From NCBI RefSeq assembly GCF_013403245.1, contig NZ_JACBNQ010000022.1, positions 1 to 64,000 of the forward strand: a stretch of DNA of 64,000 bases. The letters are read 5' to 3'. This document shows, piece by piece, positions 46,451 to 55,519 of the stretch. The notes under the pieces were generated by a model. It was not told the DNA's origin. It did no database searches and was given only the letters and a program-made list of their open reading frames with translations. The stretch comes from Sedimentibacter hydroxybenzoicus DSM 7310. GTDB taxonomy: Bacteria; Bacillota; Clostridia; Tissierellales; Sedimentibacteraceae. Every line of letters starts with the position of its first letter. Position 1 is the stretch's first letter. A program made the position numbers and the translations under genes.

Positions 46451-46495
46451 ATAAGCGACTGACACCAAATCAGAGATTTGGGTCATCTGCTTACT
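46451..46495. repeat. Dispersed palindromic element, copy 2 (first copy 121-163)
   Basis: Matches the element at 121-163 with few changes. Its first TAA on the minus strand is the grdB stop codon. Together with the GTCATTC palindrome it fills most of the 276-bp grdB-trxB gap; the part 46215-46380 holds no further gene. Confidence 0.7.
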
Positions 46496-47795
46496 TTTCA
46501 AATACTGTTTGTTCTGTAATTTCTGTTTCTAATGCTTTTAATGCTTTTGTTAACAGGTTTCTCCTGATATCTTTTTCTTCCTCCATTGTTAGGCTTGGAT
46601 TGCCAAGCGGATGAGGAATGGCTATTGTAGGCACTATTCTGTTAGCTCCAACCGTCAATGAAATAGGAACTACCGTACACATATGTACTACAGGAATTCC
46701 CGCTCTTTCAATTTCTTTAACCATCGTTGCACCGCAACGTGTACAGGTGCCTCAGGTTGAAGTAAGTATAACTGCATCCACTCCGTCAGCTAATAATTCT
46801 TTTGCAAATTCTTCAGCAAATGCTTTGGAATTTTTAACAGCAGTTCCATTACCAACCGTTGTATAGAAATATCTGTGAATGCTGCCGATTTTACCTTCTT
46901 TTTCAAATTCTCTTAAAACATCTACAGGCAATACTCTGTCCGGATCTAAATTAGCATATACAGGGTCATATCCGCCATGAGCCGTTGCAAAGTCGGCTTC
47001 AGTTAAATCCATAATGCCGTCAATATCATATTTGCCGTATTTTGAAGCACTTGATGATTCAATATGATCCGGATTTCCTTTTGGAACAATACCCCCTGAT
47101 GTAACTAAAGCAATTTTTGCCTTCGTAATATCTTTAACCGCAGGGTTTGGATCAACTCTATCAAAGTCAGGCATAGGAAATTCTGTTTCAAATTCTTTAC
47201 CGTTTAACTTTTTGATAAGCATATTAACTGCTCTTCTTGAACCTCTTTCTTTTTCGAAGAAGTTAACTCTCTTACCGTTTGGCATGTAGCCTTCTTCTGC
47301 AGATGCACCAACTTTTTCTCCCTTTGCCAATTTAAGTGCAAGAGGAGCCATTTTTTTAACTGCATCTCTCATACCTGCTGCTGAATTTTTTGTAGAAACA
47401 ACGTATATACTGTTTTTAAACATATCTGCACCGGGATTTTCTCGATACATTCCGCTGAGTACGGGAATGTTTAATTCATCTCTTACAGCCATAGCAATAG
47501 TTCCGCACGCAACACCATATCTTCCGGCATTAAATGCAGGACCTGCTATAAATAAATCAGGGCTATATTTTTTAACCATATTGATTATTGTCTGCTTTGC
47601 TTCTTCAAGGTTTTCATTAAAATATGAGTCTCCGCAAATAATAGTAGCAACAATTTCAGCTTCTTCTCCAAATGCCTGTTGAAAAGCAAGACCGGGGCCA
47701 ACAATGCCTTCTCTTACTTCAGCCGGAACATGAGCCATTTCTTCTCCGCCGATATTAGCAAAGAACTGGTTTATATAATGAACAACTTTTAACAT
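46491..47795 (-). CDS. grdB: Glycine reductase selenoprotein B, gamma subunit
   Basis: 434 residues, read through the in-frame UGA at 46752-46754 as selenocysteine 348 in TSTUGTCTRCGATM. Without recoding the gene would look split in two frames. GrdB with the GrdE fragments forms glycine-specific protein B: a Schiff base with glycine is made by the pyruvoyl group, and the selenocysteine of GrdB helps transfer the carboxymethyl group to GrdA. Length and motifs match known GrdB. 15 bp behind grdE. Confidence 0.95.
46725..46754 (-). promoter_or_regulatory. Selenocysteine UGA with candidate bSECIS hairpin in grdB
   Basis: After the UGA, 12 nt precede CGTTGC-GGT-GCAACG, a perfect 6-bp stem with a GGU loop, as in known bacterial SECIS elements that bind SelB. 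For grdA the equivalent region (GCGCAGGCGC) folds less clearly. Confidence 0.6.
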
Positions 47796-47810
47796 TTTTT
47801 CTCCTCCTTC

Positions 47811-49091
47811 CTATCTTGCACTCAATTTATTGAAGCCCATTTCATTTGTAGCTCCTGTAATTACCTGAAGTTCTGCGGTGATACTTCCGTCTGCATGTAA
47901 GCTTCCGTCAAATCCACCTGCAATTATATCTGCAACATCAGCATAACCGACTATTTTGTCCATAGGAGGAAGTTCAATAACTTCATTTGCATTGCCGCCT
48001 GTTACAACTGCATCAGCACTGGCATCGGCATCTGCAAGGGACTGGGAAGACCCGTCTCTGCCTGCATATTCATCAGTTATAATAACTGTCTTAATTCCTT
48101 TTGCCTCTATTTTCTTGCAGTTCATAATTAAGTCCGTATCAGGATTTCCAAAGCCTTCCTGTGAAATAATAACTCCGTCAACTCCTAAAAATTCAGCAAG
48201 CTTAGCACTCCAGTTAGAAGATCTTTCCTTATCTGCAAGATAAACATTTTCATTCGTAATAATAACACCTACAAAGTTTAATGTCTTGCCATGCTCTGCA
48301 AACAAGTCATGAATCACAGGGTTATTTAAATGATGATACGTAGTATTTTTGTCACATGCAGATACGCAATTGCCGCTTACGATTGCTCCGTCCATTAATT
48401 CGGTCGGATAAATCATAGTTGTCAATGATTGCTTTGCATCAACACCGTATACGTATGTATCGTGCATTAAGCCTTGACTCTGAAGCATTAAGACATAAGC
48501 AACTCTCGGTAATTCAGGATACATTTTAAATCCTTCTATAATTGAAGGTGTTTCAAATGTTTCAACAACATCAGGAGTTAAGTTTCTTGCAAGCTCTCCA
48601 AGATAAATTGCTACCTTGTAGCCGGCAAATCGTAATGCTTTTTCATGTTCATGCTGTTTTAATCCATCAATCGGTTCACAAACCAGGACTAAATTATTTA
48701 GCTGTGAAAACGGTGTATACTCGGCTCCGGGTCCTGTCATATCAATGATACCTTCCTGGAAGCCGACTATCTTACCGGTTGTAACAACAGCTGCACCTTT
48801 TAAAACATTAGTTTTTCCGGAACCAACAGTTTCAACCTTATTCACCATGCCGGGGAATATTCCTCCGGGTCCTTGAACCTTAACTCTTGGCTCTATAACG
48901 TCCTTAACAGGCATTATACGGATGCTTTCACCGGGCTTAGCTAATTCAACATCAGCTGATTTAAAATTTTGATCTTCAAGAATTATTTGCCTTACTTCTT
49001 CCTTGTTAACATACAGTGTTTCATTTTCAACCTTTGACTCTGCCGCAAACTGTATGTCCTTAATAAAAATACTGCCTAATTCTAACTTCAA
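47811..49091 (-). CDS. grdE: Glycine reductase component B, precursor of alpha and beta subunits (GrdE)
   Basis: 426 residues. Proprotein that is cleaved between Asn241 and Cys242 (SGNCVSACDKN) to give a pyruvoyl-carrying alpha subunit, as described for Clostridium sticklandii and relatives. The pyruvoyl group forms the Schiff base with glycine. First structural gene of the reductase, 34 bp behind grdX. Confidence 0.94.
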   Translation of the reverse strand: MKLELGSIFIKDIQFAAESKVENETLYVNKEEVRQIILEDQNFKSADVELAKPGESIRIMPVKDVIEPRVKVQGPGGIFPGMVNKVETVGSGKTNVLKGAAVVTTGKIVGFQEGIIDMTGPGAEYTPFSQLNNLVLVCEPIDGLKQHEHEKALRFAGYKVAIYLGELARNLTPDVVETFETPSIIEGFKMYPELPRVAYVLMLQSQGLMHDTYVYGVDAKQSLTTMIYPTELMDGAIVSGNCVSACDKNTTYHHLNNPVIHDLFAEHGKTLNFVGVIITNENVYLADKERSSNWSAKLAEFLGVDGVIISQEGFGNPDTDLIMNCKKIEAKGIKTVIITDEYAGRDGSSQSLADADASADAVVTGGNANEVIELPPMDKIVGYADVADIIAGGFDGSLHADGSITAELQVITGATNEMGFNKLSAR

Positions 49092-49125
49092 AAATTTTCA
49101 CCTCCATAATTTCTTGCAATTTTAA

Positions 49126-49485
49126 TTATATATCTAACGCGCTTTCAAGCACTGTTAAATCAATTAACTTAAAATCTTCTATTATTTTATCTGTCAAATT
49201 TATTAGTTTATTCTTGTTAAATTTGTCATAAGACATTATTGAATTCTCAATTATATATACTGAATCAAAATTTAATGTACCCTTATTTTCTGAAATTATG
49301 ATAGATTTATAAGGTGTTTCATTTGGCTTTAAACTGCTTGATAACGGATGAGTCAGGAGTTCATGCCCCTCCTGAATCTTGTCCCTGACTTTTACAAGCA
49401 CATCCCTGTAACTTCCTTTAATAAACAGTACATTGCAACTATCTTTAAATTTTTGATATACCCAATCATTATTCGTTATTATCAT
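49126..49485 (-). CDS. grdX: GrdX protein
   Basis: 119 residues from the ATG at 49485 (site GGGTGG), beginning MIITNN, as GrdX proteins do. A longer reading from TTG at 49539 adds a hydrophobic MSKRIIMFALVIFLTGGC stretch that looks like a lipoprotein signal, but it lacks a good ribosome site. GrdX is almost always first in grd operons; its role is not known. The LTHPLSSSLKPNETPYKSI segment is typical. Directly follows the glycine riboswitch. Confidence 0.85.
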   Translation of the reverse strand: MIITNNDWVYQKFKDSCNVLFIKGSYRDVLVKVRDKIQEGHELLTHPLSSSLKPNETPYKSIIISENKGTLNFDSVYIIENSIMSYDKFNKNKLINLTDKIIEDFKLIDLTVLESALDI

Positions 49486-49594
49486 ACAACCACCCGTTAA
49501 AAATATAACTAACGCAAACATAATAATTCTCTTGCTCAATAGAAAGGATTGACGTCCTTCCTAAGTTTTTTTAATAATAGGAACCCCTTATTAT

Positions 49595-49639
49595 ATAAAA
49601 AAGCAGCAAGGAAAATAAAAAATATTCTGCCTGCTGCTC
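49595..49639 (-). terminator. Riboswitch-controlled terminator
   Basis: Minus-strand AGCAGCAGG pairs with CCTTGCTGCT (one bulge), followed by a T-run. The 5' arm overlaps the 3' end of the second aptamer, so glycine binding could prevent it from forming and switch the operon on. Confidence 0.75.
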
Positions 49640-49822
49640 TGTATTAAACCTGAGAGTTTCCTCATATAATTATAATGAGTTGCCCCTACGGTGCTTTCGC
49701 TTTTCAGAGATTTGTCAGTATACGGTCCTTTTGCCTGAGAGCATCATCTATAATATGGCTAACATTATATACTTACTCCTTCGGCGCTGTTAATATCATA
49801 ACAGTCTCTCCCGCAAACTTCA
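49622..49822 (-). promoter_or_regulatory. Tandem glycine riboswitch (gcvT type)
   Basis: Two aptamers: the first has GCGGGAGAGACTG, GCGCCGAAGGAG and CTCTCAGGCAAAAGGACCG; the second has ATCTCTGAAAAGCGAAAGC, ACCGTAGGGGCAA and AAACTCTCAGGTTTAATACA with a short linker. Upstream of grdX-grdE on the minus strand. Known class: tandem glycine aptamers that control glycine breakdown. Here the controlled genes are glycine reductase. Confidence 0.93.
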
Positions 49823-49845
49823 TCCAAACTATTCAATTTTATTTA

Positions 49846-49874
49846 ATTATATATATAAACACATAGGAAATCAA
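49846..49874 (-). promoter_or_regulatory. Promoter of the grd operon
   Basis: Minus-strand TTGATT and perfect TATAAT with a 17-bp spacer, about 20 bp before the first aptamer. Confidence 0.65.
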
Positions 49875-49881
49875 GTAGTAT

Positions 49882-51507
49882 TTATGACTTTTTTTCATTT
49901 TTATTCGCAACAGCTTCAAGTATTGACTCTGCAATATTTGTTGAATGGTCGCCTATTCTTTCAAGATTGCTTATAATATCCAAAAACACTATTCCCGCGC
50001 TTGGTTCGCAAACAAAATTGTTCAATCTTTCAATATGATTTTTTCTTAAATTTTTATACATTTCATCTACTATATCATCATTGGCTATTATTTTGTTACA
50101 TTCATCACAATCCATGGTTGCAATAACGGTTAAAGTTTCTTTGTACATTTTCTTTGTTTCTTCAAACATTTCTCTTAAATCTTCATTTGCTTGGTCGGAA
50201 AAAATTATTTTGTTTTCAATTTTATCTAAAACCAATTCTCCGATATTATCAGCATGGTCTCCGATTCTTTCGATATCGTTAATAGAATTTAACAATACAA
50301 CCAATTTATCTTTTTCATAATTAGTTAAAGATACCTTATCTAATTTTACTAAATATTCAATAGTTTTTTTATTTAATTCATTAACATTCAATTCAATTTC
50401 AAATACCTTAAGGGCGGTTTCCTCATCATTAGTAAAAAAGGCTTTAATTGCTGTTTCAAATTCCTTAAGAGCCAAGTTTCCTAAATGCAACACTTCCTTA
50501 GAGGCCTGTGTTAATGCAATTGACGGAGTGACCAATAATCTGTCATCTATATATTTTGTAACTTGCTGCGTTTCATCGCCATTATCTTTTATTAAAATTT
50601 GAGAAATTTTAACTAATAAATTTGCAAAGGGCAACATAATAACCACATTGATTATATTAAAAAATATATGACCTGCCGCTATCTCTTGCGGAACATAATT
50701 GGGAACCATGTTAAATATTATCCATTCAACAGGTCCTCTTAAGAATATCATAAACAGCAGCGTACCCGAAATATTAAACAGTAAGTGAATTACAGCAGCT
50801 CTTTTTGCAGTTTTATTTGCTCCTATACTTGCTAGAAGTGCAGTGACACACGTACCTATATTTTGTCCGAAAACTATGGGAAATGCCTGCTCAAAAGTTA
50901 TAACACCGGTTGTGGCAACGGCAATTAAAAGACCTGTGGTGGCACTGCTGCTTTGAAGAATTGCAGTTATAATAAATCCCACAAGTATTCCCAGGTATGG
51001 ATTATTAAATTTCGTTATAAGTCCTGTAAACATTGGATTGGATTGCAATGGCTTCATAGCATCACCCATTAATTTCATACCTATAAACAGAATACCAAAG
51101 CCTATTATAACCTCTGCAATACTTTTTATTTTTTTCTTTTTAGAAGCTAAGTACATAAACACGCCGACACCAACCATAAGGGTGGCAAATTGCGTAATAT
51201 TTAATGACACTAAAAAAGCAGTGACAGTAGTACCGATGTTAGCACCCATTATAATTCCGACTGCTTGATTTAAATTCATTAATCCTGCATTTACAAAGCC
51301 AACCACCATAACCGTAGTAGCACTGCTGCTCTGAATTACACCCGTTACTAAAGCTCCTACCAATACACCCATTAACCTGTTTTTTGTCAAGGCAGCTAAA
51401 ATATCCTTCATTTTACTTCCGGCTGCTTTTTGAAGACCATCACTCATATAGCTCATTCCAAACAGGAATAATCCCAAGCCTCCAATTAAACTAATAGCAA
51501 TACTCAT
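49882..51507 (-). CDS. Na+/phosphate cotransporter family protein with PhoU-like domain
   Basis: 541 residues. Two Na/Pi modules with the QSSSATT signature repeated (GVIQSSSATTVMVVGF and AILQSSSATTGLLIAV), about eight or nine membrane segments (1-310), then a C-terminal PhoU-like helical domain (about 335-535, RIGDHADNIGE and RIGDHSTNIAE). Probably imports phosphate with Na+. 8-bp gap after trmL on the same strand. Confidence 0.92.
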   Translation of the reverse strand: MSIAISLIGGLGLFLFGMSYMSDGLQKAAGSKMKDILAALTKNRLMGVLVGALVTGVIQSSSATTVMVVGFVNAGLMNLNQAVGIIMGANIGTTVTAFLVSLNITQFATLMVGVGVFMYLASKKKKIKSIAEVIIGFGILFIGMKLMGDAMKPLQSNPMFTGLITKFNNPYLGILVGFIITAILQSSSATTGLLIAVATTGVITFEQAFPIVFGQNIGTCVTALLASIGANKTAKRAAVIHLLFNISGTLLFMIFLRGPVEWIIFNMVPNYVPQEIAAGHIFFNIINVVIMLPFANLLVKISQILIKDNGDETQQVTKYIDDRLLVTPSIALTQASKEVLHLGNLALKEFETAIKAFFTNDEETALKVFEIELNVNELNKKTIEYLVKLDKVSLTNYEKDKLVVLLNSINDIERIGDHADNIGELVLDKIENKIIFSDQANEDLREMFEETKKMYKETLTVIATMDCDECNKIIANDDIVDEMYKNLRKNHIERLNNFVCEPSAGIVFLDIISNLERIGDHSTNIAESILEAVANKNEKKS

Positions 51508-51515
51508 AACTCCTC

Positions 51516-51986
51516 CTACATCATTTGTGGAAATCCAAATTGTCTTAGGGCCTCGTACATTACTATATTTACCGAGTTCGCCAAATTCAATGATCTTGCA
51601 TGTTCATTATCTATCATCGGAATCTTAATCCTGTTTTCTTGAAAAGCCGAATGTATATAATCCGGAAGTCCTGCTGTTTCCTTGCCGAATAAAATATAAC
51701 AACCCTCTGAATATTTAACATCTGTATAAAATCTGCTTTCTTTGGTAGTCGCTATAAAAACGTGTTTATCCTTTATTGTTTCCTTAAATTCATCAAAACT
51801 TTCATAATAAGTTATATTTACCAAGCTCCAATAATCAAGACCTGCTCTTTTCAAATACTTGTCCGTTACCGAAAAGCCAAGGGGCTTAATTAAATGAAGG
51901 TTTGAACCCGTAGCCGCGCACGTTCTTGCAATATTGCCTGTATTTTGCGGTATTTCCGGTTCAAATAACACTATATTTAATGGCAT
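51516..51986 (-). CDS. trmL: tRNA (cytidine/uridine-34-2'-O)-methyltransferase
   Basis: 156 residues from the ATG at 51986 (AGGAG site). SPOUT-family knot: NIVLFEPEIPQNTGNIARTC, LHLIKPLGFSV, YILFGKETAGLP and MIDNEHARSLNLANSVNIVMYEAL. It 2'-O-methylates wobble base 34 of tRNA-Leu with SAM. Full length for the family. Confidence 0.94.
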   Translation of the reverse strand: MPLNIVLFEPEIPQNTGNIARTCAATGSNLHLIKPLGFSVTDKYLKRAGLDYWSLVNITYYESFDEFKETIKDKHVFIATTKESRFYTDVKYSEGCYILFGKETAGLPDYIHSAFQENRIKIPMIDNEHARSLNLANSVNIVMYEALRQFGFPQMM

Positions 51987-52117
51987 TTTTTTCTCCTGTT
52001 CAATTAAGGGTTTATTTGAGTAATAATTGTGATAAACCAAAAGTATTATATCACCGAATGTACATATATCAAAGATAAATTATATGTAATTTTTTGGCAA
52101 TTACAATTTTTTATCAC

Positions 52118-52750
52118 TTATTTTTTATTATTTCTAAAATAATTACAAATATTACTTACACTGCAAGCTTCACATTTTGGATTTTGTGCTATGCACGTTT
52201 CGCGACCGTGTGTAATCAAAAGATGGTGCATGAGATGCCATTTATATTTGGGAAGCTTGGACATCATTTCATCAGATACTTTATCCGGAGTTGTTGCCGT
52301 AGAAAGTCCTATGCGCCTCGTAATCCTGAAAACATGAGTGTCCACAGGAAAAGCAGGAATTTTGAATGCCTCTACCAATACGACAGAAGCAGTCTTTCTG
52401 CCGACACCTGAAAGCGACATTAAATCTTCCATATTTTTCGGCACTTCTCCATTGTGTCTTTCTTTAAGCTCTCTTAGCATTTTATATATATTCTTAGCTT
52501 TGTTCTTATAAAGACCAATTTTTCTTATTTTATTTTCTATTTCTTCCTGAGTAAGCTCTAAAAAACTGTTCAAATCAGGATATTGCTTGTACAAATCTTC
52601 GGTAACCTGATTAACGCTTTTATCTGTTGCTTGTGCGCTTAACATAGTAGAAACTAACAATTGAAACGGTGTTCCATAATCAAGACCGCATTTTGCATGC
52701 GGATATGATTCTTTTAATAATTCATACGCTTTATCCGCTTTTGTCATCAC
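52118..52750 (-). CDS. nth: Endonuclease III
   Basis: 210 residues. HhH motif LSGVGRKTASVVL with catalytic Lys, catalytic Asp in FPVDTHVFRIT, and C-terminal 4Fe-4S loop C-x6-C-x2-C-x5-C (CIAQNPKCEACSVSNIC). Removes oxidised pyrimidines from DNA. Its start codon overlaps the stop of the DUF503 gene (ATGA). Confidence 0.96.
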   Translation of the reverse strand: MMTKADKAYELLKESYPHAKCGLDYGTPFQLLVSTMLSAQATDKSVNQVTEDLYKQYPDLNSFLELTQEEIENKIRKIGLYKNKAKNIYKMLRELKERHNGEVPKNMEDLMSLSGVGRKTASVVLVEAFKIPAFPVDTHVFRITRRIGLSTATTPDKVSDEMMSKLPKYKWHLMHHLLITHGRETCIAQNPKCEACSVSNICNYFRNNKK

Positions 52751-53028
52751 ATAACCTCCATTATATGATTGATTATTTCAACTCTTTCATCATTATCTAT
52801 AAAATCAATTATTTTGGTTATCATTGATTCACATAACGCCTTTTTATTTGAAACCACTGCAACACCAATCACAGATCTGTTCCATAAATCATTATAGTCC
52901 ACTTCTGCTGCAGATGCATTAAATCTTGCTTTGATTCTTTCAATTATACTTTTTATTACGTGTCTTTTTTCCTTTAAAGAATTTGCTTCATATATAATAA
53001 GTTCTATTTCACATGTTCCGACAATCAT
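52747..53028 (-). CDS. DUF503 (YlxP-like) protein
   Basis: 93 residues with the DUF503 pattern: CEIELIIYEANSLKEKRHVIKS, RFNASAAEVDYNDLWNRSVIG and DNDERVEII near the end. YlxP proteins are small ferredoxin-like-fold proteins often near ribosome-assembly genes. Overlaps both neighbours by 4 bp, so queG-ylxP-nth are translationally coupled. Confidence 0.85.
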   Translation of the reverse strand: MIVGTCEIELIIYEANSLKEKRHVIKSIIERIKARFNASAAEVDYNDLWNRSVIGVAVVSNKKALCESMITKIIDFIDNDERVEIINHIMEVM

Positions 53029-54113
53029 AACTCAAGCTCCATTAATTTCATATATTCTCGTTTAATTTTATCATCCTCATATTTAAGCTTGTTATTCAAC
53101 ACATCTCTTGCATCTTCTTTTTTTAATTTCAGCAAGGACCACGCTGCATATATTCTTATTAATTCTGAAGGATTGCCTAATTCTTCCTTAACTGTATCAT
53201 ACATGGACAATAACTGCAAATTACCGGTTGCAATAAGTCCGTTTCTTTTCCAAACATTTTTACCCCTCCAGCTGCCGGATAATGCTCCATACTTTTTAAT
53301 AAAATCCCTGTTACCTGTATGCATTAATTCATTTAAATCTACTAAAAGCGACCTATAATCATTTTTCGTATCTTTTTCTGAATTTAATCTGTTTTTTGGA
53401 CATACAAGCTGGCACACATCACAGCCGTATATTTGATTGCTCATACTTTTCCTATAATCAACAGGGATATAATTTTTCGTCTGTGTTAAATAAGATACAC
53501 ATTTTTTTGAATTTAATCCACCATTTTTAAAAATTGCATTATTGGGGCAGCTTTTAACACATATGTCGCATTCTCCGCAAATATCCATACCAATTGTTTT
53601 TGAATTTTCTATATCCAAATCAGTCAGAAGGTAGCCAAGATGTATAAAGGAACCATATCTGTCATTTATTAACAGACTATTCTTACCGTAGTTTCCTAAC
53701 TGAGCGTTTTTACAAATTTCTTTGTCAATCAGAGGTGATGTATCAACACATATGACGTACTCAAAGCATTTATGCTTTTTTATTTCTTCTGCTAAATTAT
53801 ATAAAATACCACTTAATTTTTTATGATAATCAATTCCGTATGAAGACACGCTTAATAGTCCCATATCCTTTGTTACGGGTTTTTTATAACCCTCTGCATA
53901 TGGAATACCTATTGCAATAATACTTTTACACTCAGGTAATATATTTCTTACATCCAATCTTTTATTAATTTCATTTTCTTCAAATTCGCTATTATATTCT
54001 TTATCTGCCCTGTTAATCAGCAAATCCTTTAAATATCCATAGTCCAGCAAAGATGTAAAACCAATTATATCTATTCCCATGGAATTTGCTATTTCAGTTA
54101 TCTTTTGTTTCAT
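53025..54113 (-). CDS. queG: Epoxyqueuosine reductase
   Basis: 362 residues from the ATG at 54113, which matches the family start (KQKITEIANSMGIDIIGFT); the first in-frame ATG lies eight codons upstream and neither has a strong site. Two 4Fe-4S motifs: CGECDICVKSCPNNAIF and CDVCQLVCPKN; cobalamin-binding core before them. Final step of queuosine synthesis in tRNA. C-terminal HEAT-like repeat is present. Confidence 0.93.
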   Translation of the reverse strand: MKQKITEIANSMGIDIIGFTSLLDYGYLKDLLINRADKEYNSEFEENEINKRLDVRNILPECKSIIAIGIPYAEGYKKPVTKDMGLLSVSSYGIDYHKKLSGILYNLAEEIKKHKCFEYVICVDTSPLIDKEICKNAQLGNYGKNSLLINDRYGSFIHLGYLLTDLDIENSKTIGMDICGECDICVKSCPNNAIFKNGGLNSKKCVSYLTQTKNYIPVDYRKSMSNQIYGCDVCQLVCPKNRLNSEKDTKNDYRSLLVDLNELMHTGNRDFIKKYGALSGSWRGKNVWKRNGLIATGNLQLLSMYDTVKEELGNPSELIRIYAAWSLLKLKKEDARDVLNNKLKYEDDKIKREYMKLMELEL

Positions 54114-54159
54114 ATCTTTTACTCTATAATACGACATAATATTTATTATACCATATTCA

Positions 54160-54204
54160 CAAAAAAATAAAAGGTCATTCTTCAGCTACGCCTCAGAATG
54201 ACCT
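54160..54204 (-). terminator. Terminator of the ptb-buk-vor operon
   Basis: Minus-strand AGGTCATTCT pairs with AGAATGACCT, followed by TTTATTTTTTT. The stem is a GTCATTCTGA-type repeat, so the mobile palindrome doubles as terminator. Confidence 0.85.
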
Positions 54205-54228
54205 AAGAGGGATATTTTTTTATTATAC

Positions 54229-54771
54229 TTAAGCCTTCACTGCTTCCGCACCTTTTATCAACGCTTCTTTATTTAGCGGCACCAAGTGAGATTTTTCTTC
54301 ACCGAATACTTTTACAAATGCCTGAAGCACTGATTCTGTTTCTATTGTTTTAGCCAATTCAAGATATGCACCTAACATAACCATGTTAGCTACCTTGGCA
54401 TTTCCTAATTCCATTGCAAGCTCGTTAGCATTTACATAGTAAGCATCTATGTCTGTTCTTGTTGGTTTTGCATCTATTAATGATTTGTTTATAATTAATT
54501 TTCCGCCGGTCACCAACTCTTTTTCAAACTTTGTCATAGATGGCAGATTCATAACTATGGCTGCGGTACCGTCTCTTGATATAAGTGGTGAACCAACTTC
54601 ATCATCAGATACAACCACTGCACAGTTAGCGGTACCCCCTCTCATTTCAGGACCATAAGAAGGCATCCATGTTACGTTTCTGTTTTCAAGCATTCCTGCA
54701 TATGCCAATAATTTACCGATAGCCATTATACCCTGACCACCAAATCCGGCCATTATTACTTTTTGTTCCAT
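54229..54771 (-). CDS. 2-oxoacid:ferredoxin oxidoreductase, gamma subunit
   Basis: 180 residues from the ATG at 54771 (GAGGAGG site). Pyruvate/ketoisovalerate reductase gamma domain: MAGFGGQGIMAIGKLLAYAG, PSYGPEMRGGTANC, NMVMLGAYLE. With alpha, beta and ferredoxin-like delta it forms a four-subunit enzyme that oxidises a 2-oxoacid to acyl-CoA and CO2 and reduces ferredoxin. Next to ptb-buk, so branched-chain 2-oxoacids (VOR) are most likely; 2-oxoglutarate is the alternative. Confidence 0.9.
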   Translation of the reverse strand: MEQKVIMAGFGGQGIMAIGKLLAYAGMLENRNVTWMPSYGPEMRGGTANCAVVVSDDEVGSPLISRDGTAAIVMNLPSMTKFEKELVTGGKLIINKSLIDAKPTRTDIDAYYVNANELAMELGNAKVANMVMLGAYLELAKTIETESVLQAFVKVFGEEKSHLVPLNKEALIKGAEAVKA

Positions 54772-54772
54772 A

Positions 54773-55519
54773 CTATTTACCCTCCTCAAAATTTCTGAAG
54801 TTTCCTAACGGATAATATGGAATCATATTATCTTTTAACCAATCCAATGCTTTAACAGGAGTTAATCCCCAGTTTGTAGGACATGTTGACAATACTTCAA
54901 CTATAGCAAAGCCTTCGCCTTTAATCTGACATTCAAAAGCTCTTTTTATTGCTTTTTTTGCTTTTCTGATATTTGCCGGAGTATCTACGGATACTCTTTC
55001 TACAAACTTAGCTCCGTCTATGGTTGCCAACATTTCTGATATTCTTATCGGTTTACCGCTCAGAGCTTCGTCCCTGCCCAGAGGTGATGTAGTTGTTTTT
55101 TGTCCTACTAATGTCGTAGGAGCCATTTGTCCGCCTGTCATACCGTATATAGCGTTGTTAACAAAAATTGTAGTAATTTTTTCAGCCCTGTGAGCTACAT
55201 GTACTATTTCACCGGCACCGATTGATGCCAAGTCTCCGTCTCCCTGATATGAGAATACAACTTTGTCAGGGTGAACTCTTTTAATACCTGTTGCTACAGC
55301 CGGCGCTCTACCGTGAGCAGCTTCCTGCATGTCACAATTGAAATATTTATATGCCAATACTGAACATCCAACAGGAGCAACTCCGATTGTATCATCTAAA
55401 ACACCTAATTCAACCAAAGACTCTGCAACTAATTTATGAATAACTCCATGAGTACATCCCGGGCAGTAGTGAAAAGGAACATCTGTTAAGCCCTTAGATT
55501 TTTCATATACCATTGTCAT
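54773..55519 (-). CDS. 2-oxoacid:ferredoxin oxidoreductase, beta subunit (TPP-binding)
   Basis: 248 residues. TPP domain with [24 protein letters not shown] and [16 protein letters not shown], the last two being the Mg/TPP-binding segment. Start overlaps the stop of alpha (TAATG). Decarboxylates the 2-oxoacid on thiamine diphosphate. Confidence 0.93.
   Translation of the reverse strand: MTMVYEKSKGLTDVPFHYCPGCTHGVIHKLVAESLVELGVLDDTIGVAPVGCSVLAYKYFNCDMQEAAHGRAPAVATGIKRVHPDKVVFSYQGDGDLASIGAGEIVHVAHRAEKITTIFVNNAIYGMTGGQMAPTTLVGQKTTTSPLGRDEALSGKPIRISEMLATIDGAKFVERVSVDTPANIRKAKKAIKRAFECQIKGEGFAIVEVLSTCPTNWGLTPVKALDWLKDNMIPYYPLGNFRNFEEGK

Noticed and set aside
46491-47795. grdB as two separate genes or a pseudogene
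   Set aside because: Both parts are in one frame joined by UGA in TSTUGTCTRC, the known selenocysteine position.
49622-49822. T-box or other leader upstream of grdX
   Set aside because: The paired CTCTCAGG and GGAGAG elements occur twice and match tandem glycine aptamers; no T-box sequence is present.
53025-54137. queG start at 54137
   Set aside because: The eight extra residues are not part of the family and the upstream sequence has no ribosome site; the choice of 54113 is still only moderately certain.
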